From assembly GCA_023436205.1 (NCBI GenBank), contig JAEZKC010000071.1, forward strand, positions 62,001 through 126,000: a stretch of 64,000 bases of DNA, written 5' to 3'. The position numbers and the translations under genes are program-made. Shown in pieces: positions 16,418 through 25,929 of the stretch (within the stretch, counting starts at the first letter, position 1; each line of letters begins with the position of its first letter). The notes beneath the pieces are model-generated. The model ran no database searches. It had not been told where the DNA came from and saw only the letters and a list, made by a program, of their open reading frames with translations. The DNA comes from Fibrobacterota bacterium. GTDB taxonomy: Bacteria; Fibrobacterota; Chitinivibrionia; Chitinivibrionales; Chitinispirillaceae.

Positions 16418-17298
16418 TTAACGCGGCAAACCTCAGAAAACGTTTAGTTTTTGTCGTATTTGCAGTTCCAATCGCCTGGATTATTGTCAATTCGCAGTTC
16501 TCGATCACCCCTGCGCCGCTGCCCCCCATCTATCCCGGACAGCTGCTCATAATGGTGATTATCCTTACTGCTGTTTACGAATACACCAGAATGCTGGGGA
16601 TTTTTTACCCCTTCAACGGTTTCTGGCTCAGTTACTTGTGGATCATTGCCATGAGCGTGGCGTATCTGTTCAATTACCAGCTTGAGGGTAATATATCCAT
16701 CTATGTTTTGCTCATGCTCGTAGCTTTTGAAACATTCATATTCGGAAAGCGTAACCAGCGTAAACGCTGGGTCAGGGCAAGTCTGTTTTTCAGCGGCACC
16801 GTTTTTCTTTACATTGCCAGCATTTCCATGCTGGGATTCTACAGAGTCCCTTTCCAAGCACTTTTCTCCGTTCCAAGCTCAAATCCAATGCTTTCCCAGC
16901 TTGGAATTGTGACAGTGCTAACATCCATCTTCATGTGTGATTCAGCTGCATATCTGGTGGGATCGGCCATTGGACGACACCACTTCTCCTCCATCAGTCC
17001 CAACAAAACCGTAGAGGGCAGTGTGGCGGGACTTGCCGCATCGGCGATCATTTTCACCACCGGATGGATCTTCATCAGAAACCCCAAATTTTCAATCATA
17101 ATGGGACCGATTATTGGAATTCTCATCGGGATAATGGCTCAGGTAGGAGATCTTCTTGTATCCTTGATAAAGAGATACTTCAAAGTAAAAGATTCCTCCA
17201 CAATCATTCCAGGCCATGGCGGTGTTCTCGACAGATTCGACAGTGTTTTTTTCACTGCACCCATACTCTACCTTTTTGCCTGGATAGTAACCAGATAA
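16414..17298 (+). CDS. cdsA: Phosphatidate cytidylyltransferase (CDP-diglyceride synthase)
   Basis: Makes CDP-diacylglycerol from phosphatidic acid and CTP in the inner membrane. 294 residues with about eight hydrophobic segments. The C-terminal family signature is spread over SLIKRYFKVKDSSTIIPGHGG and the following LDRFDS, with SPNKTVEGSVAGL upstream of it. Fits between uppS and dxr in the common bacterial order. Confidence 0.95.
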   Translation: MINAANLRKRLVFVVFAVPIAWIIVNSQFSITPAPLPPIYPGQLLIMVIILTAVYEYTRMLGIFYPFNGFWLSYLWIIAMSVAYLFNYQLEGNISIYVLLMLVAFETFIFGKRNQRKRWVRASLFFSGTVFLYIASISMLGFYRVPFQALFSVPSSNPMLSQLGIVTVLTSIFMCDSAAYLVGSAIGRHHFSSISPNKTVEGSVAGLAASAIIFTTGWIFIRNPKFSIIMGPIIGILIGIMAQVGDLLVSLIKRYFKVKDSSTIIPGHGGVLDRFDSVFFTAPILYLFAWIVTR

Positions 17299-17304
17299 GC
17301 CAAA

Positions 17305-18471
17305 ATGACAAAAGAAAATATGAAAATTCTTATTCTAGGGTCCACCGGTTCCATTGGAACAAGCACCTGCAACTGCATCAGACGCTTCAGGGATCATTTT
17401 TCCGTTGCCGGACTGGCTGCCGGAAGCAATCTGGAACTATTGCAGGCGCAGATCGATGAATTTTCACCTAAATCAGTTTACCTGGCTGATTCTCAAAAAG
17501 CACAAATTCTCAAACAGCAAATCGGCAGTAGCACAAAGCTCTTTGAAGGTGAAGATGCACTGGAACGCATCGTTGACGAAACAGACTTTGATATACTGCT
17601 CAATGCCCTTGTGGGAGCTGTGGGATTCCGATCAACAGTACGTGCGCTGAAGAAAAACAAGAAGGTTGCACTGGCGAACAAGGAGAGCCTGGTAATCGGT
17701 GGAGACTATATCAAAAGTCTTATTGCCGTTGGTAAAGGCAGCCTGGTTCCGGTAGACAGCGAGCACAGCGCCATACTCCAGTGCATACCGGGCAAAGAGG
17801 AGCATCCTGTTGAATCCATTATTCTTACTGCGTCGGGAGGACCATTCCGAAACCTGCCCAGGGAGGCGTTTGCGACCATAACGCCAGCTCAGGCTCTCAA
17901 CCACCCCACATGGTCTATGGGAAAGAAGATCACCATCGATTCATCAACACTGATGAACAAGGGTTTTGAAGTGATCGAGGCTCACCACCTGTTCAATCTC
18001 CCCTACTCCAAGCTCAGAGTGTGGATTCATCCCCAGTCAATCATACACTCCCTGGTTGAGTTCCATGACGGAGCAATAATGGCACAACTGGGACTGCCGG
18101 ATATGGAATTGCCGATCCAATATGCGCTTACCTATCCCGAGCGGCTGCCGATTTCAGGTAAACGATTGAGTTTACCGGAGATAAGGCAGTTGGATTTCTT
18201 CGAGCCGGATCTGGAAAAATTCCCCTGTTTGAGATTGTGTCTTGAAGCAGGAGAGATGGGGGGGACGGCGCCGGCAGTGGTGAATGCTGCAAACGAAGTG
18301 GCGGTGGATCTTTTCCTCAACGGTAGAATACGTTTTTCCGGGATAGCAGAAATAGTGGCATCCGCATTGCGTAATCACAAAACTGAAGTTGCTGATTCTG
18401 TAGAGGTCATCGAAGAGGCAGATAGAATCACGCGGCAGCGAATCATTTCTGAATATCATCAAAAGGTGTAA
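17305..18471 (+). CDS. dxr: 1-deoxy-D-xylulose 5-phosphate reductoisomerase
   Basis: First committed step of the MEP isoprenoid pathway, supplying precursors for UppS. 388 residues: NADPH-binding GSTGSIGTSTCNCIRR near the start, ALANKESLVIGG, the metal-binding PVDSEHSAILQC, TASGGPFR, HPTWSMGKKITIDSSTLMNK and the C-terminal four-helix part with GTAPAVVNAANEVAVDLFL. An ATG five codons in (17320) would remove MTKEN and begin at the usual MKILILGSTGSIG; neither has a clear ribosome site. Confidence 0.97.
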   Translation: MTKENMKILILGSTGSIGTSTCNCIRRFRDHFSVAGLAAGSNLELLQAQIDEFSPKSVYLADSQKAQILKQQIGSSTKLFEGEDALERIVDETDFDILLNALVGAVGFRSTVRALKKNKKVALANKESLVIGGDYIKSLIAVGKGSLVPVDSEHSAILQCIPGKEEHPVESIILTASGGPFRNLPREAFATITPAQALNHPTWSMGKKITIDSSTLMNKGFEVIEAHHLFNLPYSKLRVWIHPQSIIHSLVEFHDGAIMAQLGLPDMELPIQYALTYPERLPISGKRLSLPEIRQLDFFEPDLEKFPCLRLCLEAGEMGGTAPAVVNAANEVAVDLFLNGRIRFSGIAEIVASALRNHKTEVADSVEVIEEADRITRQRIISEYHQKV

Positions 18472-18474
18472 AAC

Positions 18475-19809
18475 GTGACATTTGCTCTGGCTGTAATCAT
18501 TGGAATTCTGGTTTTGGGTGTTCTGGTTTTTGTACACGAACTGGGTCATTTTCTTGTTGCAAAAGCCTGTAAAATCAATGTTCTCACGTTTTCCCTGGGC
18601 TTTGGGCCATCATTACTTAAGAAAACCTGGAAGGGCACCGAATACCGCATTAGTGTCATTCCCTTTGGTGGCTATGTGCGCATGGCCGGAGAAAACCCTG
18701 AAGAAGACCGCACCGGCGCTTCTGATGAATTCTCCTCCAAACCTATCTGGCAAAGAGCGCTGGTTGCACTGGCCGGACCGGTTTTTAATTTTGTATTTGC
18801 CATTCTTTTTCTCTGGTTCGCTTTCATGCACGGGGTGGAACGTCCACTCTATCTTGACAGTTCCATTGTAGGAGCTGTTTCGGCTGAGTCGCCAGCACAT
18901 GAGGCGGGTTTCATGCCTGGAGATAAAATCATCTCCATCAACGGAGAAACTATAGATAACTGGGAAACTGTGGAAAACCGCCTGGGTCAACAACTTAAAG
19001 ACTACCAATTTGTCGTTGAGCGGGATTCCCGTACAGTCGATCTTCACATGCAGTTGAAACATTCCGGTCCCCGGATCCCGGAAGACCCCTTTGGGGGGTT
19101 GATGCCGCCCAGGCTTCCCCCGGTTGTCGGGGTGCTGTACGAAAACAGTGTAGCCAAAGAAAAACTTCAAATTGGAGATACGATTCTTTCGGTTGACGGC
19201 CAGAAAGTGCTCTGTTTCGAGCAGTTTTCCATGATAGTCGGCAAATTTAAAAGCGGAGACAATCCTTTCCAAATCAGCATAAAAAGAGAAAATGAAATTT
19301 TTAGTGTTGACCTTACCCCCAAGTACGATACCACTTATAAAAGGCACTTATTGGGGATTCAACCTTCACAACCGGCCAGCAAGTTTGTTTCTTACAGTGC
19401 AGGAGATGCAGTTCCGTACACCATGAGTAAAACATGGGAATACACCACTATGATTTTTGATGTGTTAGGAAAACTGTTCAGCCGGGAAGTTTCTCCCGAC
19501 CAGCTTGCCGGTCCCCTGGGAATTATTCCTGCATCAGGACTGTACGCTCTACAGGGGTTATCGAGTATTTTGAATTTCATGGCACTGGTGGGTATAAATT
19601 TGGCGGTTCTCAACCTTATGCCTCTTGTAATTACCGATGGCGGATTGCTCATGTTTATGGGGATAGAGGCAATCAGAGGCAAACCATTATCTATCAAAAC
19701 TCAAGCTTTAATCAACAAGATAGCACTGTTTTTCTTTCTGGCACTCTTTATCTTTGTTTCCAAAAACGACATCCAACGATTACCGGATTTCCTGAAGATT
19801 TTCAAATAG
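18475..19809 (+). CDS. rseP: Site-2 intramembrane zinc metalloprotease RseP
   Basis: Cleaves membrane-embedded substrates such as anti-sigma factors. 444 residues: the zinc motif HELGH (21-25) in the first membrane helix, FGGYVRMAGE, two PDZ-like domains (about 125-195 and 205-285), and a C-terminal helix with NLMPLVITDGGLLMF in place of the usual NLLPIPxLDGG. GTG start four bases after dxr. The ECF/anti-sigma pair at 36.5-37.8 kb has a single-pass anti-sigma factor that could be a target (speculative). Confidence 0.94.
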   Translation: MTFALAVIIGILVLGVLVFVHELGHFLVAKACKINVLTFSLGFGPSLLKKTWKGTEYRISVIPFGGYVRMAGENPEEDRTGASDEFSSKPIWQRALVALAGPVFNFVFAILFLWFAFMHGVERPLYLDSSIVGAVSAESPAHEAGFMPGDKIISINGETIDNWETVENRLGQQLKDYQFVVERDSRTVDLHMQLKHSGPRIPEDPFGGLMPPRLPPVVGVLYENSVAKEKLQIGDTILSVDGQKVLCFEQFSMIVGKFKSGDNPFQISIKRENEIFSVDLTPKYDTTYKRHLLGIQPSQPASKFVSYSAGDAVPYTMSKTWEYTTMIFDVLGKLFSREVSPDQLAGPLGIIPASGLYALQGLSSILNFMALVGINLAVLNLMPLVITDGGLLMFMGIEAIRGKPLSIKTQALINKIALFFFLALFIFVSKNDIQRLPDFLKIFK

Positions 19810-19812
19810 AAA

Positions 19813-19831
19813 GAGCCCGCCATGCGGGCTC
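19813..19831. terminator. Bidirectional terminator between rseP and trxB
   Basis: Perfect 8-bp stem GAGCCCGC/GCGGGCTC with a CAT loop between two converging genes. Confidence 0.8.
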
Positions 19832-19850
19832 CCCAATTTTTCCACTTCAA

Positions 19851-20798
19851 TCAAATACCAGCGTGCTCCTGGAGCCAGCGTTCTGCCTCAATCGCGGCCA
19901 TACATCCACTGGCAGCAGCAGTAATGGCTTGACGATATTTGGAATCCTGAACATCTCCGGCAGCAAAGACTCCATCAATGGATGTCATTGTTGAGTTTGG
20001 TTCAGTGACAATGTATCCGAGCTCATTGGTCTTTAGCTGACCTTTCAAGAAATCCACATTTGGTTTATGTCCAGTTGCTTCAAATGCACCAACTACAGGC
20101 AATTCGGAGACTTCTCCGGTTACGGTATCTTTAAGTTTCAAACCTGAAAGCTGATTTTCCCCTATGAATTCCTCTACCACCTTATTCCAGAGAATCTGGA
20201 CTTTCGGGTGAGTGAGAATTCGCTGCTGCATGATTTTACTGGCTCTAAGTTCATCCCTTCTATGTATGAGATAAATTTTGGAACCGAATTGGGTAAGGTG
20301 CAACGCTTCTTCTACCGCGGAATCACCTCCCCCGATAACTGCCAGTTCACGGTTTCTGAATATTGGTAGTGCACCATCACAAACCGCGCAGGCGGAAATA
20401 CCTCTACCCCAAAGCCGCTTCTCAGATTCCATAGAAAGCCGTTTCGCAGTTGCACCTGAAGAGATAATAACTGCATCGGAAGTAAATTTTTCATCACTCA
20501 TTGTGGTGATTTCAAAGGGGTAGGTGTTTAAATTCACTTCGGTGATGTCTTCCATGATCATCCGGGTACCCAGTTTGACAGCCTGTTCACGCATATTGGC
20601 CATAAGTTGGGGCCCCATAATACCCTCGGGGAAACCGGGGAAATTTTCCACCAGGCTGGTAATCATGAGCTGGCCACCGGGAATTCCGCCGTCCTGAAAA
20701 CCTTCAAATAAAAGCGGATTGATATTTGCGCGCGACGCGTAAATGGCTGCAGTGAGTCCTGATGGTCCTGATCCGATAATAATCAATCTTTCCGGCAT
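19851..20798 (-). CDS. trxB: Thioredoxin reductase
   Basis: FAD/NADPH enzyme that reduces thioredoxin. From the ATG at 20798 (GGGGAGG ribosome site) it has 315 residues: FAD motif GSGPSG, the redox pair CAVC (Cys137/Cys140), NADPH motif GGGDSAVEEAL and the closing FAD motif GVFAAGDVQD. The segment GFQDGGIPGGQLMITSLVEN is slightly longer than in E. coli and resembles the plant/fungal NTR form. The 27 residues upstream in the open frame overlap a TATAAT on the same strand and are unlikely to be translated. Confidence 0.96.
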   Translation of the reverse strand: MPERLIIIGSGPSGLTAAIYASRANINPLLFEGFQDGGIPGGQLMITSLVENFPGFPEGIMGPQLMANMREQAVKLGTRMIMEDITEVNLNTYPFEITTMSDEKFTSDAVIISSGATAKRLSMESEKRLWGRGISACAVCDGALPIFRNRELAVIGGGDSAVEEALHLTQFGSKIYLIHRRDELRASKIMQQRILTHPKVQILWNKVVEEFIGENQLSGLKLKDTVTGEVSELPVVGAFEATGHKPNVDFLKGQLKTNELGYIVTEPNSTMTSIDGVFAAGDVQDSKYRQAITAAASGCMAAIEAERWLQEHAGI

Positions 20799-20861
20799 TG
20801 ATCCTCCCCTGGAAGCTTTTAGCATATATGGATTCTTCAGTTGTCGAGTCTGTGAAGATAT

Positions 20862-20877
20862 GGTAAAATTATACCGC
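20862..20877 (-). promoter_or_regulatory. Near-palindrome over the trxB promoter region
   Basis: Minus strand GCGGTATAATTTTACC contains a perfect TATAAT (-10 candidate for trxB) inside the near-symmetric GGTAtAATTtTACC. No good -35 is visible at 17 bases. The same GGTAAAATTA..CCGCAA word recurs at 31351-31366. Confidence 0.35.
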
Positions 20878-20905
20878 AATTAAACTAATAATATAAATCA
20901 AAGTA

Positions 20906-20921
20906 TGTGATGCTTATCACA
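20906..20921. promoter_or_regulatory. CRP/FNR-family operator, perfect TGTGA-N6-TCACA
   Basis: TGTGATGCTTATCACA is a perfect inverted repeat and matches both half-sites of the CRP consensus. It is centred at 20913.5, about 41.5 bases before the start predicted from TATAAT at 20943-20948. That is the spacing of a class II CRP-activated promoter. Which CRP/FNR-family protein binds is unknown. Confidence 0.65.
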
Positions 20922-20942
20922 TTTTCCCAGAGCTTACAGGGG

Positions 20943-20948
20943 TATAAT
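20943..20948 (+). promoter_or_regulatory. -10 element TATAAT for the 1510-residue surface protein
   Basis: A perfect -10 with no recognisable -35, as is typical for activator-dependent promoters. The leader would be about 23 bases, ending at the ATG at 20978 with GGGGAGG before it. Confidence 0.6.
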
Positions 20949-20977
20949 TGAAGAAACGGAGGCATGGGGAGGTTTAC

Positions 20978-23900
20978 ATGAAACCTGGACTGAGTATTAA
21001 AAAGCAGCTGGCACTCATTTTCATTGTACTGATCTTTTGCTACCACAACAGTTCAGCTGGTCATGGATACGTGAAAAATGAGAGTGGAATACCGATCAGC
21101 GGCTGCACTGTAGAGCTCTACTCCGGGGACTCAAATGCACCGGGAGCCTTAATATCTTCCTTCATTACCGATATAGACGGATATTACAGTTATCCCGACC
21201 TGACTGCCAGTCAGTATTTCATCAAATTTGCAGCGAAAGACACATTTCCTTCCCAATGGCAGGGTCAAAACAATACCACAACTATTTATCCCCAGTTTAA
21301 GATCTGGCTTGATCCTTATACAACCGAACTAATGACTACTCTCAAAACCACACCTGTCAATAATTCACCCACGGCCTCATTGACTGTTAAAATCATGGAT
21401 TCGACTCTGATTCCCATTCGAAAAGGAGAGATCTTTCTTTTCAACGAAGCAGATTCTCTCACATCATGGAAATGGGCTGATTTGGTCAATTTCGATACTG
21501 CGATCACATTTACATCTCTTTATCCGGGAAAATATGCCATTAAACTTTATAACGCGAATCCATTTCCTGAACAATTTTATGAACCGACCCGAAACAGCAC
21601 ATCCATAAACTATTCGGTTCCATTAGGCGTTTCCCAATCATTGAATGTTACAATGATAGCCTCTCTGATTCCGAAAGGAAGCGGATTGATAACAGGAAAA
21701 GTAATGGTGGCCACTGCAGCTGTCAGTGGTGCCACAGTGGAACTCCACCCGACAAACAATTCTTCTTTTACAGCTTACAAGACCACAACATCGACTGATG
21801 GTTCCTTCAGCTTTAGTGAAGTCGCAGAACAAAATTATTACGTAAAGATCATATCCACCAATGCACTCTATCCTCCTCAATACTATAGAGGGTACATGAC
21901 AGTTCCCTCGACGCATCCGGAATATCCTGTTCTGATATCCAATTATAATACAGATCTTCAGATTACTTTGGAACAAACACCCTTTTTCAATGCACCCAAA
22001 GCCATGATAAAAGTTTTACTTCAAGATAAAAATAATAACCTTCTTGAGATGCAATCCGAAGTCTGGGCAATCAATCATATCGACCAGAATTCCCGGAAAG
22101 CACTATTTCAGCCATCCACGAATGAATACTGGATAGATTCTCTCAAAGAAGGCAACTACAATATTAAAGTGCTTGTACCAGGCTACCCTTCTTACTATTT
22201 CTATCCTGACTCGGCTACAACAGTACCGACTCATCCTGTTTATCTCGGAATGAATGATACTATTACCAAGGTGGTTATCCTCAAAGAAGTAATAAACCAA
22301 CCCAAGGGTTACATCAGCGGTAATGTAAGAGACCGTAATGGTCCACTTTCCGATGTGGTTATAGAGGTTCTCGATCCCAATTTCACCGTAGTCAAGGAGA
22401 CCATTAGCGACAACGGAGGGAATTACGGGCCACTGGCGGTCAATGCATCAGGTGTGTATGTGGTGAGTTTCCGAACACCCGGATACCCGCTTCAATACTG
22501 GACTCCATACGATAGAAATACCAGTACTGTCAGCCCACTCAACTATCTGCAGGTCCTATCAGATGCAACAGTAAACATCAACACGGAACTTGTTCAGTCG
22601 CCCCCCACTGCGGAGGCACTTTTCGATACTAATTTGCAGATCATCGAAGGCTACGTTAAAGACAAGAACTCGCTTCTGCCAATTGCAGGCGCACAGGTGC
22701 TGGCCTTGCCTTCACAATTTAAAGACAGTGTACAATTCTGTCCCAGTTATGTATACAGCATGTACAGCTCAATAACAGATTCCTCTGGCTACTATAGAAT
22801 CAGATACGTCCCTTCAGGTTCATATCTAGTGATGGCAAAAGAGAACAGATCAGGTTATGTAGCTCAATATTATTCTCTTGCAGATACACCCGATAAAGGA
22901 ATAGTTGTTCAAACAGGGAGCACCTCTCCTGTCAGAGCGGATTTTTCATTGAGAAAAGGCGGGTCACTCACAGGTATTATCAAAAGTAAAAATGGAGCAC
23001 TACTGCCACAGGTGAGTGTTCATCTAAAGGAGAAAGATGGTGGAATCTGGTATGACACATGGACAGATTCTTCCGGACGGTACCGCTTTGACGGTTTACC
23101 GACAAAAGAGTACTTTGTTTCAACCTGGCATGAGCTGTACATCAGCACACCGGGAAATACACCGGAATACTCCATTACGGAAAAAGTAACCACCCAGGCC
23201 ACTGACCTGATATTGGAACGTGGCTCAGTCATAAGCGGAACTGTTTCCACTACCGACAGCTATATTCAGTCTCTTCTCAGCAGTCGTCCATCCCTTGGTT
23301 CCCTAAAGCTTTTACGCGATACCACCTCAACAGATACCATAATAATTCGTGATGACTACCACCTAAATATGATGTCCTACAATGAGGGCACGACCACCAG
23401 ATTTTCAAGCAGTGCAGCACCATCTGGATCTTACAGAGTTCTTTTCACACCTCATCCTCAGGGTGATCTGGCAACTGTTTCCGCTCCATTTATGGCATCT
23501 GCAGGTTGGAGCCTTGCAGGAGTATCCGACTGGACAAAAACTACAGTTTACAAAATCACCCAACCTGACAGCCTTAAGGCAGTTACATTCAATTTGCGAA
23601 AAGGGTACAGTATCTATGGCTCTATACGAATGAAGGACTCAACAGCCATAAACGGCAAGTTTGAAGTCACTGCATTTGTAAAAAGTGGCACCAACTTCTT
23701 TCCGGTATCCCACAGCTATGCACTGTCAGAGAAACGATTCGAACTGCCCGGTCTGATAGATGGGGAGGATTACTTTCTGCAAGTCTGGTCACCCCAATTC
23801 GAAAGTTTTTTCTGGAGCAGCACGGGAAGCAGCTTGCAACCGAAAACACCTTACCGATTCTCAACGACTACCTTTCAGCCAGTAGAAATTATCATCGACC

Positions 23901-25510
23901 CTGCGCTTGCCAATAGCACCTCGGAAGAGATTAAAAATCTCATTGTACAGCAAACAGGCTTAAAACGAGTGGAACTGAGTTGGACTGCACCAGCGACAAG
24001 TACTCCTCAGTATTATAAAGTATATAGATTTCCTGGAGATCCGGCTCTTTACCGGATCAATGCCTCCCAAACCGAATATGAACCAGCGATTGATGATGAT
24101 TCTCTTCTGAGAAAAGCTACTATATTCACCACCAAAGATGTTAAGTTTACAGATACAACGCTGGTGTCTGGCTCGCCCTATATCTATAGGGTTGTATGGG
24201 TTGATCCATTCGGAAGAGAAAGTAACATCTCAATACCTTACCCCCCGGATCTGTCATCTTACATTATCAACCAGTCACCCACTGCATTCAAAGCCAAAGC
24301 CAATACATGGTACATGATGGGAATCTGGGGAACAGAAACAAAACTGTTTGATTCACTTGCAGGCAATCTGATACTTTACAGCTGGGATGACAAGCGGCTA
24401 TCTGACAAACTTACCTCCCAGTATGTGCAAACCCGTCAAATGCGTCCCACTGCAGGCTACTGGTTCAAAAGCTTTAGAGACACAATGATTACCGTTTCAG
24501 CATCTGCAGCGGTCAATCTTCCATCCAAGCAGGATTCTTTAAAGGTAAAACTGATAAAAGGCACAAGCGGCTGGAATCAGTTCTCATCTCCTTTTCCCTA
24601 TTCTGTTAAACCCAACTGGGTTTTGTCAAAAGCGATCTGGGAATGGCTGCCTGATTCAGGAGGTTACAAGCGTGCTTATGAATTGCAGCCATGGAAAGCT
24701 TACTGGATAAACAGTACCAAAGACACATCCCTCAGCTATTATCCACAGCTTACCTCTACTGCTAATCTTAGCAAACAAACTGGCAGCATGATTATGGAGC
24801 TGCAGATTACACTCAAGGGTGAAGGAGTCTATGATCCTGACAACTACGTAGGGATAAGCGGCAGTCTGGCAAAGCAGACCAGCACGATGGAACTTGAACC
24901 ACCTCCGGCCTTTGATGTTCCTCAGCTTTATTTTATTGACCAACAGTCATCGGAGCACCTTTCAAAGCTGTACAAGAGTGCTTCATCTGAAAAGCTTGAA
25001 TGGAAAGTGGGTGTTTCACCCAGCAGCACCGTTCTTCAGATCAACATTGAATCTCTCGGTGCATTTCCGGATGAGATGTTCCTGTACTGGGTTGATTCGC
25101 GAGGTGCTTTTGATCTGCGAAAAAATACTCAAATCACCATCCCGGCCAGCAATGACGAGACATTCGGCTATATAGTGGCCACAACCGATGCCCGCGAAGC
25201 CAGTTTGCTTGGAGGAACAGTTCAGCTCTATAAAACAGGTCCCAATCCGTTCAGAGGAACAACTGAATTAGCTTTTGTACTGCCGTATTCTTTCAAAGAT
25301 GGCTCTGACAATCAGGTGTCAATAGACATTTACAACCTGAGCGGTCGGAAAATTCGTACCCTGTTGCGGGAATCACGCGTGCCCGGCAGATACTCGATAA
25401 AGTGGGATGGACTTAGCGACGACAATAAAGCAGTTCCCAGAGGCCTTTACCTGATAAGATTGAGTTATGGAAAGGTAAGCAAATCATTAAGGCTGGTTAG
25501 GGCCTGGTAA
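20978..25510 (+). CDS. Very large secreted protein with repeated carboxypeptidase-regulatory-like domains and a C-terminal sorting-like domain
   Basis: 1510 residues from the ATG at 20978; the in-frame TTG at 20948 overlaps the -10 box and is rejected. After a signal peptide (KKQLALIFIVLIFCYHNSSA) come about nine beta-sandwich repeats of the CarboxypepD_reg type (G.V.d..G.pi.Ga.V.l....t.sdG.Y.f..l..g.Y.v), for example GYVKNESGIPISGCTVELY and GNVRDRNGPLSDVVIEVL. A fibronectin III-like domain (VELSWTAPATSTPQYYKVYR) follows. The end is FlgD-Ig/type IX sorting-like (GPNPFRGTTELAF, YNLSGRKIRTLL, PRGLYLIRLSYG). Probably exported and surface-attached or released; possibly adhesive. No catalytic domain is visible. 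Confidence 0.8.
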   Translation: MKPGLSIKKQLALIFIVLIFCYHNSSAGHGYVKNESGIPISGCTVELYSGDSNAPGALISSFITDIDGYYSYPDLTASQYFIKFAAKDTFPSQWQGQNNTTTIYPQFKIWLDPYTTELMTTLKTTPVNNSPTASLTVKIMDSTLIPIRKGEIFLFNEADSLTSWKWADLVNFDTAITFTSLYPGKYAIKLYNANPFPEQFYEPTRNSTSINYSVPLGVSQSLNVTMIASLIPKGSGLITGKVMVATAAVSGATVELHPTNNSSFTAYKTTTSTDGSFSFSEVAEQNYYVKIISTNALYPPQYYRGYMTVPSTHPEYPVLISNYNTDLQITLEQTPFFNAPKAMIKVLLQDKNNNLLEMQSEVWAINHIDQNSRKALFQPSTNEYWIDSLKEGNYNIKVLVPGYPSYYFYPDSATTVPTHPVYLGMNDTITKVVILKEVINQPKGYISGNVRDRNGPLSDVVIEVLDPNFTVVKETISDNGGNYGPLAVNASGVYVVSFRTPGYPLQYWTPYDRNTSTVSPLNYLQVLSDATVNINTELVQSPPTAEALFDTNLQIIEGYVKDKNSLLPIAGAQVLALPSQFKDSVQFCPSYVYSMYSSITDSSGYYRIRYVPSGSYLVMAKENRSGYVAQYYSLADTPDKGIVVQTGSTSPVRADFSLRKGGSLTGIIKSKNGALLPQVSVHLKEKDGGIWYDTWTDSSGRYRFDGLPTKEYFVSTWHELYISTPGNTPEYSITEKVTTQATDLILERGSVISGTVSTTDSYIQSLLSSRPSLGSLKLLRDTTSTDTIIIRDDYHLNMMSYNEGTTTRFSSSAAPSGSYRVLFTPHPQGDLATVSAPFMASAGWSLAGVSDWTKTTVYKITQPDSLKAVTFNLRKGYSIYGSIRMKDSTAINGKFEVTAFVKSGTNFFPVSHSYALSEKRFELPGLIDGEDYFLQVWSPQFESFFWSSTGSSLQPKTPYRFSTTTFQPVEIIIDPALANSTSEEIKNLIVQQTGLKRVELSWTAPATSTPQYYKVYRFPGDPALYRINASQTEYEPAIDDDSLLRKATIFTTKDVKFTDTTLVSGSPYIYRVVWVDPFGRESNISIPYPPDLSSYIINQSPTAFKAKANTWYMMGIWGTETKLFDSLAGNLILYSWDDKRLSDKLTSQYVQTRQMRPTAGYWFKSFRDTMITVSASAAVNLPSKQDSLKVKLIKGTSGWNQFSSPFPYSVKPNWVLSKAIWEWLPDSGGYKRAYELQPWKAYWINSTKDTSLSYYPQLTSTANLSKQTGSMIMELQITLKGEGVYDPDNYVGISGSLAKQTSTMELEPPPAFDVPQLYFIDQQSSEHLSKLYKSASSEKLEWKVGVSPSSTVLQINIESLGAFPDEMFLYWVDSRGAFDLRKNTQITIPASNDETFGYIVATTDAREASLLGGTVQLYKTGPNPFRGTTELAFVLPYSFKDGSDNQVSIDIYNLSGRKIRTLLRESRVPGRYSIKWDGLSDDNKAVPRGLYLIRLSYGKVSKSLRLVRAW

Positions 25511-25515
25511 AGAGT

Positions 25516-25540
25516 GCCTCAGATAAAACCTGAGGCCTGT
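25516..25540 (+). terminator. Terminator of the large surface-protein gene
   Basis: Stem GCCTCAG/CTGAGGC, 7-base loop, then CTGTTTTG, starting six bases after the stop. A further inverted repeat (TTGTAACC at 25542, GGTTACAA at 25575) follows. Confidence 0.65.
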
Positions 25541-25623
25541 TTTGTAACCTGATCCCGATTCCGGTTTGAGATTGGGTTACAAGACTGCGATCTTTGCAAA
25601 ATCTATAAATAATTTGGACAATC

Positions 25624-25929
25624 CTATTCGTTTGCTTTCTTTATTATCTCATAACACTCTTTAATAACATTTCGGAACGAATCAGTCACTGTACTCCAGT
25701 CAAGCACATCTACTCTGAAAGGTATTGTTGATTCCTCAAAATCCTCTTTGATATAACACAGTTCCCGTAGAGGAATTCTTTCCTGTGATAAAATAACCAG
25801 ATCAAGATCGGAATAGCTTCTTGCGGTTCCTTTTACGCGGGAACCAAATGCCCATACCTCATAACCGGGAACTCGTCTTTCCAGAATAAGCTTCACGACT
25901 TTCAGATCATGCGGTTTGATATCAATCAT
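25624..25929 (-). CDS. MNT-type nucleotidyltransferase, antitoxin of a HEPN/MNT pair
   Basis: 101 residues from the ATG that overlaps the upstream stop (a TTG at 25941 is the only longer start). It carries the minimal nucleotidyltransferase motif GSx10DxD (GSRVKGTARSYSDLDLVI) and a third acidic residue in FRVDVLDW. In characterised type VII toxin-antitoxin pairs such as MntA/HepT, this protein adenylylates the HEPN toxin and silences it. The 8-base overlap with the HEPN gene fits that arrangement. Family assignment firm; role inferred. Confidence 0.85.
   Translation of the reverse strand: MIDIKPHDLKVVKLILERRVPGYEVWAFGSRVKGTARSYSDLDLVILSQERIPLRELCYIKEDFEESTIPFRVDVLDWSTVTDSFRNVIKECYEIIKKANE

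Noticed and set aside
18613..19347. 244-residue minus-strand open frame
   Set aside because: Antisense to rseP, which is certain from HELGH and PDZ motifs.
20799..20879. N-terminal extension of trxB
   Set aside because: The conserved protein begins at MPERLIIIGSGPSG with GGGGAGG in front; the extension has no family counterpart.
20948..20977. Upstream TTG start for the giant surface protein
   Set aside because: It overlaps the TATAAT -10 box, and the ATG at 20978 has GGGGAGG and an immediate signal peptide.
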